From Aliisedimentitalea scapharcae (GTDB taxonomy: Bacteria; Pseudomonadota; Alphaproteobacteria; Rhodobacterales; Rhodobacteraceae), in contig NZ_CP123584.1 of the NCBI RefSeq assembly GCF_045277565.1, positions 3,410,001-3,474,000 on the forward strand: DNA of 64,000 nt, in the 5' to 3' direction. The first letter of the stretch is position 1, and each line of letters opens with the position of its first letter. Below the pieces are notes generated by a model, which was not told the DNA's origin, did no database searches, and worked only from the letters and a program-made list of their open reading frames with translations. Positions 16,271 to 24,348 of this stretch are shown here, one piece after another. The translations under genes were made by a program, and so were the position numbers.

Positions 16271-16989
16271 GGCGCGGTTTCATCCTGTGTGTCAAATGTT
16301 GCGGGCGAAATGATCTCGATCAGCTCCATATCGTCGGAATGGCGCAGCTCGCGATGTTTGATGCCAGGGGGTTGCAGCACACAGGATCCCGCGCGCAGCA
16401 TCTGTTCCCCCTGCCCTTCGTATTCAAAGACCACCCAGCCTTTGGTCACATAAACCATCTGGAAATCCAGCGCGTGGGAATGCCAGGCACCGGGGCTTTC
16501 CATACCCGGAACGGCTCGGATCACATGGGCACCGAATTTGCCCTGGGTCGCAGCGTCGATGCCCAGATCCCGATACTGGAAAAACGCCCGCAACCCATCG
16601 CCCACAAACGGAGAGTTATCCGCATGGGAGATGGTGAAGGCCTGATTTTTCCAAATCGGCTTTTGAGGTTTCTTTCGCCAATGCTCTCTGACGAGAACCA
16701 TTTCGACGACCTCCTCAGCAGGAGTATTCGATCGAACTTCAAGAAACTCCTTGGGTAGGTACTCCCCACGAATTCCCCAAAAGCCTCGATCCAGGTGTTC
16801 GAACAAGTCCGCAGAACGAAAGTTTTCTGAATCGCTAGAGTGATCTTCGATTGTGCGTCGAACTGTTGCTTTCCACTCCCTCGTCAGGTCACGTGCAGTG
16901 GTTCGTTCGATGAACAAGTAGAGTTCATCATAGCGTGCAGCGCCGCCTAGCGATCGCATCGCACGCAAAATCTCTTCCTTCCACTGCAC
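16267..16989 (-). CDS. Winged-helix-like N-terminus fused to a cupin domain
   Basis: Residues 121-240 (from SHADNSPFVGDG) are a complete small cupin of a type common beside pccB in this order, with putative metal ligands H170, H172 and H212. Residues 1-75 are unrelated. A pattern YDELYLFIERTTAR...TVRRTIEDHSSDS...DLFEHLDRGFWGIRG resembles winged-helix modules at the N-termini of some modification-dependent restriction enzymes. The part at 16681-16980 is about 51% GC by my hand count, against about 60-63% in sampled flanking lines. The GTG start has GAGGT overlapping the pccB stop, so the fusion is translatable. The cupin's own ATG appears to be replaced by ATC. Confidence 0.75.
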   Translation of the reverse strand: MQWKEEILRAMRSLGGAARYDELYLFIERTTARDLTREWKATVRRTIEDHSSDSENFRSADLFEHLDRGFWGIRGEYLPKEFLEVRSNTPAEEVVEMVLVREHWRKKPQKPIWKNQAFTISHADNSPFVGDGLRAFFQYRDLGIDAATQGKFGAHVIRAVPGMESPGAWHSHALDFQMVYVTKGWVVFEYEGQGEQMLRAGSCVLQPPGIKHRELRHSDDMELIEIISPATFDTQDETAP

Positions 16990-16998
16990 GTTCTTACC

Positions 16999-18531
16999 TC
17001 ACAACGGAATGTTGTCGTGTTTCTTCCACGGGTTCTTCAGCGACTTGTTGCGGAGGCTGGCGAACGCGCGTGATACACGGCGGCGGGTGGATTTGGGCTG
17101 GATCACCTCGTCGATAAAGCCCTTTTCAGCAGCCACAAACGGGTTGGCGAACCGGTCCTCGTAATCGGCTGTGTGCGCCGCGATCTTGTCCGCATCGGCC
17201 AGATCGGCACGGTGGATGATCTCGGTCGCGCCCTTGGCGCCCATCACCGCGATTTCCGCTGTGGGCCAGGCATAGTTGAAGTCGCCACGCAGGTGTTTGG
17301 ACGCCATCACGTCATAGGCCCCACCGTATGCCTTGCGGGTGATCACGGTGACTTTTGGCACGGTGGCTTCGCCATAGGCAAACAACAGCTTTGCACCGTG
17401 TTTGATGACGCCGCCATATTCCTGACCGGTCCCGGGCAAAAAGCCGGGCACATCCACAAACGTCAGGATCGGGATTTCGAAACAGTCACAGAACCGCACG
17501 AACCGTGCCGCCTTGCGCGAACTGTCGATGTCCAGACAGCCGGCCAGCACCATCGGCTGGTTGGCGACAATGCCCACGGTCTGCCCTTCGAGCCGGATGA
17601 AACCGGTGATGATGTTCTTGGCGAAATCTTCCTGGATTTCGTAGAAGTCACCCTCATCCGCCACTTTGGTGATGAGTTCCTTCATGTCATAAGGCGTGTT
17701 TGGATTTGATGGGATCAGCGTGTCCAGGCTGTCCTCGATCCGGCCCGGTTCATCAAAGAACGGACGCACCGGCGGTTTTTCGCGATTGTTCAGCGGCAGG
17801 AAATCCACCAGGCGGCGCACTTCGGCCAAGGCTTCGACATCGTTTTCAAACGCGCCGTCGGCGACGCTCGATTTCTTGGTGTGGGTCGAAGCGCCCCCCA
17901 GTTCTTCGGCGGTGACGACTTCGTTGGTGACGGTTTTCACAACGTCAGGGCCGGTCACGAACATGTAAGAGGTGTCTTTGACCATGAAAATAAAATCGGT
18001 CATCGCGGGGGAATAAACCGCGCCACCGGCGCAGGGCCCCATGATAACGCTGATCTGCGGCACTACGCCACTGGCCATGATGTTGCGCTGGAACACTTCG
18101 GCGTATCCGGCAAGCGATGCAACGCCTTCCTGGATTCGCGCACCGCCCGAGTCGTTGATGCCGATCACAGGCGCGCCATTCTGCACCGCCATATCCATAA
18201 TCTTGCAGATCTTCTGGGCGTGGGTTTCCGACAACGAGCCACCGAACACGGTAAAGTCCTGGGAAAAGACATAGACCATACGACCATTGATCGTGCCCCA
18301 GCCAGTGACAACGCCATCACCCGCAGGCTTTTGTTTTTCCATACCAAAATCGGTACAGCGGTGCGACACGAACATGTCGAACTCTTCAAAGCTGTCTTCG
18401 TCCAGCAGCAGCTCGATCCGTTCGCGGGCCGTCAGCTTGCCGCGCCCATGCTGTGCGTCGATGCGTCGTTGTCCGCCGCCCAGCCGCGCGTCGTTGCGGC
18501 GATCTTCCAGCTCGGAAAGGATGTCTTTCAT
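16999..18531 (-). CDS. pccB: Propionyl-CoA carboxylase beta (carboxyltransferase) subunit
   Basis: The product is 510 residues starting MKDILSELEDRR, the usual N-terminus; the upstream extension was not used. It has the two crotonase-like carboxyltransferase halves. The first includes RIDAQHGRGKLTARERI and GGARIQEGVASLAGYAEVF (acyl-CoA oxyanion loop). The second includes FVDVPGFLPGTGQEYGGVI and KAYGGAYDVM. It transfers CO2 from biotin on PccA to propionyl-CoA. A TTTGCAAA octamer lies 74 bases upstream of the start, suggesting control by the nearby PccR. Confidence 0.95.
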   Translation of the reverse strand: MKDILSELEDRRNDARLGGGQRRIDAQHGRGKLTARERIELLLDEDSFEEFDMFVSHRCTDFGMEKQKPAGDGVVTGWGTINGRMVYVFSQDFTVFGGSLSETHAQKICKIMDMAVQNGAPVIGINDSGGARIQEGVASLAGYAEVFQRNIMASGVVPQISVIMGPCAGGAVYSPAMTDFIFMVKDTSYMFVTGPDVVKTVTNEVVTAEELGGASTHTKKSSVADGAFENDVEALAEVRRLVDFLPLNNREKPPVRPFFDEPGRIEDSLDTLIPSNPNTPYDMKELITKVADEGDFYEIQEDFAKNIITGFIRLEGQTVGIVANQPMVLAGCLDIDSSRKAARFVRFCDCFEIPILTFVDVPGFLPGTGQEYGGVIKHGAKLLFAYGEATVPKVTVITRKAYGGAYDVMASKHLRGDFNYAWPTAEIAVMGAKGATEIIHRADLADADKIAAHTADYEDRFANPFVAAEKGFIDEVIQPKSTRRRVSRAFASLRNKSLKNPWKKHDNIPL

Positions 18532-18599
18532 GGCGTAAACCCTCTGTTGAATTTTGCCGGACCATATAGCGTCCCGGGGTTTCACCAAAGGAGATTTCG

Positions 18600-18622
18600 G
18601 CAAATTTGCAAAGTGATGCAAA
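18600..18622. promoter_or_regulatory. Candidate PccR operator upstream of pccB
   Basis: A perfect TTTGCAAA at 18605-18612 is followed by a second half GATGCAAA at 18615-18622. TTTGCAAA half-sites are the reported target of PccR in Rhodobacter sphaeroides, where the spacer between halves is four bases; here it is two, and the second half has two mismatches. The site lies between the divergent pccB and efflux genes, with pccR itself just beyond. Confidence 0.6.
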
Positions 18623-18632
18623 ATATTAGAAT

Positions 18633-18649
18633 GCTAATTGTAAATTAGC
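18633..18649. promoter_or_regulatory. AT-rich perfect palindrome in the pccB/efflux divergent promoter
   Basis: Seven-base arms GCTAATT and AATTAGC enclose GTA. The palindrome lies 42 bases before the efflux reading frame and is followed by another CTAATAAG half. It could be an operator for the efflux gene or part of the pccB promoter. No regulator can be assigned. Confidence 0.4.
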
Positions 18650-18690
18650 TAATAAGTTGTCTTATTGCCTGGCTGGAATGGACACGCGCG

Positions 18691-19926
18691 ATGACAAGGC
18701 ATAAGTGCGACAATATGGATGCACCAGCCAACCGCTTTCTCAGCCGAAAGGGACCGCCGCATATTGCGACGCTGATCCTGTTGTCCGGGATGTCGGCGCT
18801 GGCAATGAACATCTTTCTCCCCTCTCTGCCCGGCATGGCCGCATATTTTCAGGCCGATTACCGATTGCTGCAGATGTCTGTCGCGATCTATCTGGCGATG
18901 AATGCCATCTTGCAAACCCTGATCGGTCCGGTGGCTGACATGATGGGTCGCCGGCCTGTCATTCTGGGTGGGTTGGTTCTGTTTCTGCTGGCGACACTGG
19001 GCTGTGTTCTGGCCCCGACGGCCGAAATCTTTCTGGTGTTTCGCATGGCGCAGGCCATCGTTGCGGTCGCCATGGTGCTGAGCCGCGCCGCGGTGCGTGA
19101 CATGTTCCCCCCGGATCAGGCCGCCAGCATGATTGGCTATGTCACCATGGGCATGGCCGTGGTGCCTATGCTCGGGCCCGCCCTGGGCGGATTTCTGGAA
19201 CAGATCTTTGGCTGGAAGGCCAACTTTTGGCTGCTGTTCGTGCTGGGCGGGATGGCGCTGGCGTTGACCTGGCTCGACTTTGGCGAAACCAAACACAAAA
19301 GCGGGCTAACATTGGTCCAGCAGTTTCGCGAATATCCCGAGCTGCTGCGCTCGCCCCGGTTCTGGGGCTATTCCATGACCGTTGGCCTGTCATCTGGTGC
19401 GTTTTTTGCCTATCTCGGCGGCGCGCCATATGTGGGCAGCGAAGTCTATGGGCTGGAACCGGCAAAGCTGGGCGTGTTCTTTGGCGCGCCAGCTGCGGGC
19501 TATGTTCTGGGCAATTTCATCTCGGGTCGGTTTTCCGTCCGGTTCGGGATCAACCGCATGGTGCACGGCGGTTGCTGGATCAACATGCTGGGCGTCGCCG
19601 TGTCCGTTATCCTGACAGCGCTGGGGCTGAGCAGTGTCTACACCTTCTTTGGTCTGATGACGTTGGTGGGGCTGGGCAATGGCATGACCATCCCCAATGC
19701 GACCGCCGGTGCGTTGTCGGTGCGCCCGCACCTGGCAGGTACCGCGTCGGGGCTGAGCGGGTCGATCATGTTGGGTCTTGGTGCAGCATTGAGCGCGCTG
19801 GCAGGCGCGGTATTGCCGGATGGGTCCGGCCCAATGCCCCTGCTGATCGTCATGCTGGTCACCGCGGTGGCGGCGCTGTTGTCGATCCTGCTGGTCATTC
19901 GGCGCGAACGCACGCTGGGGCTGTAA
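18691..19926 (+). CDS. Bcr/CflA-type multidrug efflux MFS transporter
   Basis: The product is 411 residues and about 12 transmembrane helices. The first helix has the LILLSGMSALAMNIFLPSLPGMA pattern of the Bcr/CflA group (start of TM1), and the loop 2-3 motif DMMGRRPVILGG is the MFS motif A. Family members export bicyclomycin, sulfonamides or chloramphenicol. The ATG at 18715 (MDAPANRF) is an equally possible start. The gene sits between the divergent pccB and pccR, so it may share regulation, but a drug or acid export role is only inferred. Confidence 0.8.
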   Translation: MTRHKCDNMDAPANRFLSRKGPPHIATLILLSGMSALAMNIFLPSLPGMAAYFQADYRLLQMSVAIYLAMNAILQTLIGPVADMMGRRPVILGGLVLFLLATLGCVLAPTAEIFLVFRMAQAIVAVAMVLSRAAVRDMFPPDQAASMIGYVTMGMAVVPMLGPALGGFLEQIFGWKANFWLLFVLGGMALALTWLDFGETKHKSGLTLVQQFREYPELLRSPRFWGYSMTVGLSSGAFFAYLGGAPYVGSEVYGLEPAKLGVFFGAPAAGYVLGNFISGRFSVRFGINRMVHGGCWINMLGVAVSVILTALGLSSVYTFFGLMTLVGLGNGMTIPNATAGALSVRPHLAGTASGLSGSIMLGLGAALSALAGAVLPDGSGPMPLLIVMLVTAVAALLSILLVIRRERTLGL

Positions 19927-19948
19927 CCGCTGCCCTTGCTCAGAGCAG

Positions 19949-19986
19949 TTTGCAATTCTACAATGACCCAATCATGAATTTGCAAA
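19949..19986 (+). promoter_or_regulatory. Candidate autoregulatory PccR sites
   Basis: TTTGCAAT at 19949-19956 and a perfect TTTGCAAA at 19979-19986 stand 30 bases apart, the second ending ten bases before the pccR start codon. The octamer matches the site before pccB. Placement next to the ribosome-binding region would fit negative autoregulation; this is inferred. Confidence 0.55.
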
Positions 19987-19996
19987 GACCCCTCTG

Positions 19997-21385
19997 ATGG
20001 CCACACAGAAACTCTATGCCGGTGCCAAGCTGCGCGAGATGCGCAACCGGTTGACCCTGACGCAAAAGGACTTTGCCGCCAAACTGGGCGTGTCCTTGCC
20101 CTATCTGAACCAGATGGAAAACAACAACCGGCCGGTGTCGACCACTGTGGTTCTGGCGCTGGCGCAGGAATTCGGGCTGGATGTGACCGAACTGTCCACA
20201 GGGGACAGTGAACGTCTGGTGTCGGACATGCGCGAAGCGCTGGCCGATCCGATTTTTGCCGAAACCATGCCGCCATTGGCGGATCTGCGGCTGACCGCAT
20301 CAAATGCCCCCGCGTTGGCGCGGGCGTTTATCGAATTGCACCGCGCCTATCGCCAGACCCACGAACGCCTGGCCTCGCTGGACGAGGCGCTGGGGCGCGA
20401 AGATGCCCGCATTCAGGCCAGCCCATGGGAGGAGGTGCGCGACTTTTTCCACTATTGCGACAACTATATCGACGCCGTGGACCACGCCGCCGAGAGCTTT
20501 GCCGCGCAGGGCGATGTTCGGCTCAGGGCGCTGGAATCGCTACGCGCCGCCGGGATCACCGTGGAATACACCGATATGGCGCAGATGCGGATTTATGATG
20601 GTGAGACCCGGACCCTGCATCTGTCGACGCGCACGGTCCCCCAGACCCAATTGTTCCAGCTGTTGCTGCAACTGGCCCTGTTGCGCCAGGACAAGCTGTT
20701 GGAGGCGACATTGGATTTCGCCCGGTTCTATAGCGAAGAGGCCCGCGCTATCGCCAAGATTGGCTTGGCCAATTATTTCGCGGGGGCTGCAATCATGCCC
20801 TATGGAAAATTCCTGAGCGCCGCGCAGGAATGCCGCCATGACCTTGAGCTGCTCTCGACCCGCTTTGGCGCGTCGATCGAACAGATCGCGCACCGCCTGT
20901 CGACCCTGCAACGCCCCGGAGCCAAAGGGATTCCGTTCTTTTTTGTCCGCGTGGATCAGGCTGGCACCATCACCAAACGCCATTCGGCCACCCGGTTGCA
21001 ATTTGCCCGTTTTGGCGGTGCCTGCCCGTTGTGGAACGTACATCAGGCCTTTGAAACGCCGGGGCGCTTCCTGCGCCAGTTGGCCGAAACACCCGACGGT
21101 GTGCGCTATATCTCGTTGGCGCGGGATGTGTCGAAAACCGGCGGTGCATATGGATCCCCGGTGCGCCGTTATGCCATCGCCCTGGGCTGCGAAGTGCGCC
21201 ATGCAGATCTGCTGGTCTATGCTGACAACCTGGATGTGGGCAATGCCAACGCCTATGAGCCCATCGGGATCTCGTGCCGGATATGCGAACGCAAGACCTG
21301 CCACCAGCGGTCTGTTCCCCCGCTGGAACGCCGCCTGACGATCAACACCGACGAACGCGGTGTGCTGCCCTATCAGGTCAGTTAA
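19997..21385 (+). CDS. pccR: Short-chain fatty acid regulator (PccR, ScfR family)
   Basis: The product is 462 residues. An XRE-type helix-turn-helix occupies about residues 8-65 (KLREMRNRLTLTQKDFAAKLGVS...). It is followed by an IrrE/ImmA-like region and a C-terminal DUF2083-like domain with the conserved cysteines CRICERKTCHQR. This layout is that of the ScfR/RamB/MccR/PccR family of short-chain acyl-CoA-responsive regulators. PccR activates pccB in R. sphaeroides when propionyl-CoA has to be assimilated. Octamers TTTGCAAA before this gene and pccB support the same circuit here. Confidence 0.9.
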   Translation: MATQKLYAGAKLREMRNRLTLTQKDFAAKLGVSLPYLNQMENNNRPVSTTVVLALAQEFGLDVTELSTGDSERLVSDMREALADPIFAETMPPLADLRLTASNAPALARAFIELHRAYRQTHERLASLDEALGREDARIQASPWEEVRDFFHYCDNYIDAVDHAAESFAAQGDVRLRALESLRAAGITVEYTDMAQMRIYDGETRTLHLSTRTVPQTQLFQLLLQLALLRQDKLLEATLDFARFYSEEARAIAKIGLANYFAGAAIMPYGKFLSAAQECRHDLELLSTRFGASIEQIAHRLSTLQRPGAKGIPFFFVRVDQAGTITKRHSATRLQFARFGGACPLWNVHQAFETPGRFLRQLAETPDGVRYISLARDVSKTGGAYGSPVRRYAIALGCEVRHADLLVYADNLDVGNANAYEPIGISCRICERKTCHQRSVPPLERRLTINTDERGVLPYQVS

Positions 21386-21477
21386 GGCATTTGCAGCTTG
21401 TGTCGGGTCCCTGAACCGGTCAGACCGACCTCAAACTTAACAGTTGTTTACGGTTTCTGGCCGTGAAAGGGATATTG

Positions 21478-22029
21478 ATGAAGTATATGGATGCCTTGAT
21501 GAAGTGGTGGGCTGACCCTGAAACCATTGTTATCCCGGCTGGCCAAGACAACCGTGTCATTGATTGGCTGGACCAGCAGAATGCAGACACCTGGCATCAG
21601 GTCGTGATGTCCTGGAACTATGATCATGGGTCCAAGGTTCTGTCCTGGATGTTGCAACAGGACAGATGTGACCAAGGCACCGCCGCCCAGGTTTTTCTGG
21701 TAGAGGGGGACGGTCACTGGCTGTGGGATGCGCTGGCCGATCCCAACAAACCCCAGGATGACTCCCATGTGTGCAGCGTCATCCTGAAGAACTGGGACCG
21801 CTACAAAACCGCAGACCTGCAACCCAAACACCGCGGTATCTCGGACAGGCTGATCGCACTGGTCGAGGAAAAGGGCAATCAGGGCCGGTACGCGAATACA
21901 GCTTTGCAGGACATCATGCGGTATACCGGCAAACGCCAGGCCGCATCGAGATTCGGATCAGAGGACGGTCAAATCGTGGTTGCGCTGGAGCATTGGGCGC
22001 ACGCCAAGGGGATCGAAATAACGGCATAG
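21478..22029 (+). CDS. DUF4274-like protein
   Basis: The ATG at 21478 has AAGGGA seven bases upstream and was preferred to the in-frame GTG at 21463. The 183-residue cytoplasmic protein carries the family pattern ADTWHQVVMSWNYDHG...WMLQQDRCDQGTAAQVF seen in DUF4274. These proteins are scattered through bacteria, sometimes next to polymorphic toxin or immunity genes, but nothing of that sort is seen here. The gene stands alone between pccR and ydcH. Confidence 0.65.
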   Translation: MKYMDALMKWWADPETIVIPAGQDNRVIDWLDQQNADTWHQVVMSWNYDHGSKVLSWMLQQDRCDQGTAAQVFLVEGDGHWLWDALADPNKPQDDSHVCSVILKNWDRYKTADLQPKHRGISDRLIALVEEKGNQGRYANTALQDIMRYTGKRQAASRFGSEDGQIVVALEHWAHAKGIEITA

Positions 22030-22118
22030 GAGATACGACACGACAGGATGCCCCAGCAGTTGGCCGTGCGCATCGCGCGCAGAGCGGCAGACCGGTCATG
22101 ACCCTGCGACATCCCCAC

Positions 22119-22146
22119 AAAAAAGGGCACCAGCGGTGCCCTTTGT
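22119..22146. terminator. Bidirectional intrinsic terminator
   Basis: Ten-base perfect arms AAAGGGCACC (22122-22131) and GGTGCCCTTT (22135-22144) with a three-base loop AGC, flanked by A and T runs. It lies between the DUF4274 gene and the convergent YdcH gene and can serve both. Confidence 0.85.
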
Positions 22147-22171
22147 CATCGCTTCCCGGATCGGGTCCGGC

Positions 22172-22411
22172 TCAGGACTTGGACAGAATTCCCCAGATTT
22201 CGTCCTTGAGAGCGGCCCGTTTCTTGCGCAGGTCGACCTCGGCCAGTTCTTCGATCGGCTCCACATTGGTTTCAGCCCGGTGCACGGCGCGGTTGATCTC
22301 GTGATATTCTTCCGAAAGCTTGGCGAAATGGGCATCGGATTGTTTCAGCGCGCTGATGGCGTCGACTTTATCCGGGAATTCTTCGGCCAGCTCGTGGGGG
22401 GTGTGGGACAT
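22172..22411 (-). CDS. YdcH family (DUF465) small protein
   Basis: This is a 79-residue, highly charged, wholly helical protein with the DUF465 pattern (HELAEEFPDKVDAISALK..., then AHFAKLSEEYHEINRAVHR and LRKKRAALKDEIWGIL). The family forms small coiled-coil dimers of unknown function, found in nearly all Proteobacteria. It is monocistronic, with a terminator just after its stop. Confidence 0.85.
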   Translation of the reverse strand: MSHTPHELAEEFPDKVDAISALKQSDAHFAKLSEEYHEINRAVHRAETNVEPIEELAEVDLRKKRAALKDEIWGILSKS

Positions 22412-22517
22412 TGCTGTTCGCTCCTTCTTTCAAGTGTCGAACAAAGCTTAGGCAGCGGTGATCCCGCCCACTTTGACCCCGATCAAACCCGCATTTGAAA
22501 CATTCGAATTTTCGCAG

Positions 22518-22547
22518 AAAAAAACCCGGCGGATTGCTCTGCCGGGT
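22518..22547 (-). terminator. Terminator of the bet operon
   Basis: Arms ACCCGGC (22524-22530) and GCCGGGT (22541-22547), with a T run on the minus strand (plus-strand A run at 22518-22524). It lies only a few bases after the betA stop codon at 22555 and closes the betICBA transcript. Confidence 0.85.
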
Positions 22548-22554
22548 CGGTGGT

Positions 22555-24210
22555 TCAACGTTGCGAGGCTTGCCAATCCGGGTTGAACCACGGTTCGGCA
22601 TTTGACGCGGGCAACCGGCGACCCAAAATGTGATCCGAGGCCTTTTCGCCGGTCATGATCGACGGGCCGTTCAGGTTGCCATTGGTGATGCGCGGGAAGA
22701 TCGAACTGTCAGCCACACGCAGCCCATCAACCCCGATCACCCGACATTCGGAATCCACGACGCTCATCGGATCGTCAACGGCGCCCATCTTGCAGGTGCC
22801 ACAGGGGTGATAGGCGCTTTCCACATGTTCGCGCAGGAAGCCGTCGATTTCATCGTCTGTCTGCAAGGCATCGCCCGGCTGGATTTCGAACTTTACATGT
22901 TCCTGCATCGCCGGTTGGGCAAAGATTTCGCGCGTCAGACGCACGCATTTGCGAAAATCGATCCAGTCCTGTTCGGTGGACATATAGTTGAACAGGATCT
23001 TGGGGGCGTCATTAGGGTCGGCGCTGGCCAATGTGACTTCGCCGCGTGATCCGGACCGCATCGGCCCAACATGGGCCTGGAACCCGTGCCCTTCGGCGGC
23101 CGCCTGCCCGTCATAGCGCACGGCAATGGGCAGGAAATGGTACTGGATATCCGGGTAATCCACGCCCTTGTCTGACCGAATGAAAGCCGCGCTTTCGAAC
23201 TGGTTCGATGCACCCAGGCCCGTTTTGGTGAACAGCCACTGCGCCCCGATCATCGCCTTGCCGAACAGGTTCCAATATTTGAACAGGGTGATCGGTTTTT
23301 TCGAGGCGAACTGGAAATAGAATTCCAGATGGTCCTGCAGGTTCTTGCCCACGCCCGGACGGTCGGCGATCACTTCGATGCCATGTTCGGCCAGCTCTGC
23401 CGCCGGACCGACCCCCGACAACATCAACAGCTTGGGCGAATTCAGCGACGAGGCCGCCAGGATCACTTCGATCTTGGCGCGGATCACCTCGATCTTGCCG
23501 CCGCGTTCCACTTCGACACCCACGGCGCGGCCGTCTTCGATCACCACCTTGCGGGCCAGCGCGCGGATCATTTCGCAATTGTCGCGCTTCAGAGCCGGGC
23601 GCAGATAGGCATTGGCCGCCGACCAGCGCCGCCCCTTGTGCACGGTCATCTCCATCGGGCCAAAGCCCTCTTGCTGTTCACCATTATAGTCACTGGTGAC
23701 CGGATACCCGGCTTGGCTCCCCGCATTCACGAACGCATCATGCAGCGGGTTGTCGCGGGGGCCGCGGCTGATGTGCAATGGGCCGTCTTTACCGCGCCAA
23801 TCCGGATCGCCACCATGGCCGCCATCATGCCAGGTCTCCATGCGTTTGAAGTAAGGCAACACATCGGCATAGGACCATCCCTGCGCGCCGCTTTCGGCCC
23901 AGTGGTTATAGTCCCCCGCATGGCCGCGCACATAGACCATGCCGTTGATGGAACTTGACCCGCCAATCACCTTGCCGCGCGGGGTGACCAATTCACGCCC
24001 GTCCAGATGCGGTTCGGGTTGGGATTTATAGCCCCAGTCATAAAGGCTCATGTTCATCGGATAGGACAAGGCGGCCGGCATCTGGATAAACGGTCCGGCA
24101 TCGGTGCCGCCATGTTCGATCACCAGGACCGATTTCCCGGCCTCTGACAGGCGATAGGCCATGGCGCATCCTGCCGAACCGGCCCCGACAATCACATAAT
24201 CCGCGTTCAT
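22555..24210 (-). CDS. betA: Choline dehydrogenase
   Basis: This GMC-family FAD oxidoreductase (551 residues) oxidises choline to betaine aldehyde, feeding electrons to the respiratory chain. The FAD dinucleotide motif is VIVGAGSAGCAMAYRL at the N-terminus, followed by the GMC signature RGKVIGGSSSINGMVYVRG. Near the C-terminus YHPCGTCKMG contains the catalytic His region and VADSSIFPRITNGN the second conserved block. It is the last gene of the betICBA operon, 138 bases after betB, with a hairpin GTTGCCC/GGGCAAC in the gap that might modulate its expression. Confidence 0.93.
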   Translation of the reverse strand: MNADYVIVGAGSAGCAMAYRLSEAGKSVLVIEHGGTDAGPFIQMPAALSYPMNMSLYDWGYKSQPEPHLDGRELVTPRGKVIGGSSSINGMVYVRGHAGDYNHWAESGAQGWSYADVLPYFKRMETWHDGGHGGDPDWRGKDGPLHISRGPRDNPLHDAFVNAGSQAGYPVTSDYNGEQQEGFGPMEMTVHKGRRWSAANAYLRPALKRDNCEMIRALARKVVIEDGRAVGVEVERGGKIEVIRAKIEVILAASSLNSPKLLMLSGVGPAAELAEHGIEVIADRPGVGKNLQDHLEFYFQFASKKPITLFKYWNLFGKAMIGAQWLFTKTGLGASNQFESAAFIRSDKGVDYPDIQYHFLPIAVRYDGQAAAEGHGFQAHVGPMRSGSRGEVTLASADPNDAPKILFNYMSTEQDWIDFRKCVRLTREIFAQPAMQEHVKFEIQPGDALQTDDEIDGFLREHVESAYHPCGTCKMGAVDDPMSVVDSECRVIGVDGLRVADSSIFPRITNGNLNGPSIMTGEKASDHILGRRLPASNAEPWFNPDWQASQR

Positions 24211-24348
24211 CTTGTCTCTCCATCCGGCCCCTGCCGGGCCTGTTCAGTTCCGCGCCGAACCGCTGGTTGCCCCTTTGGGCAACAGGGTGGGTGGGCGGGT
24301 GTTGACCAAAGGGGCAATCAGCCGCCCCAAAGGTCCGATTTTTGATCC

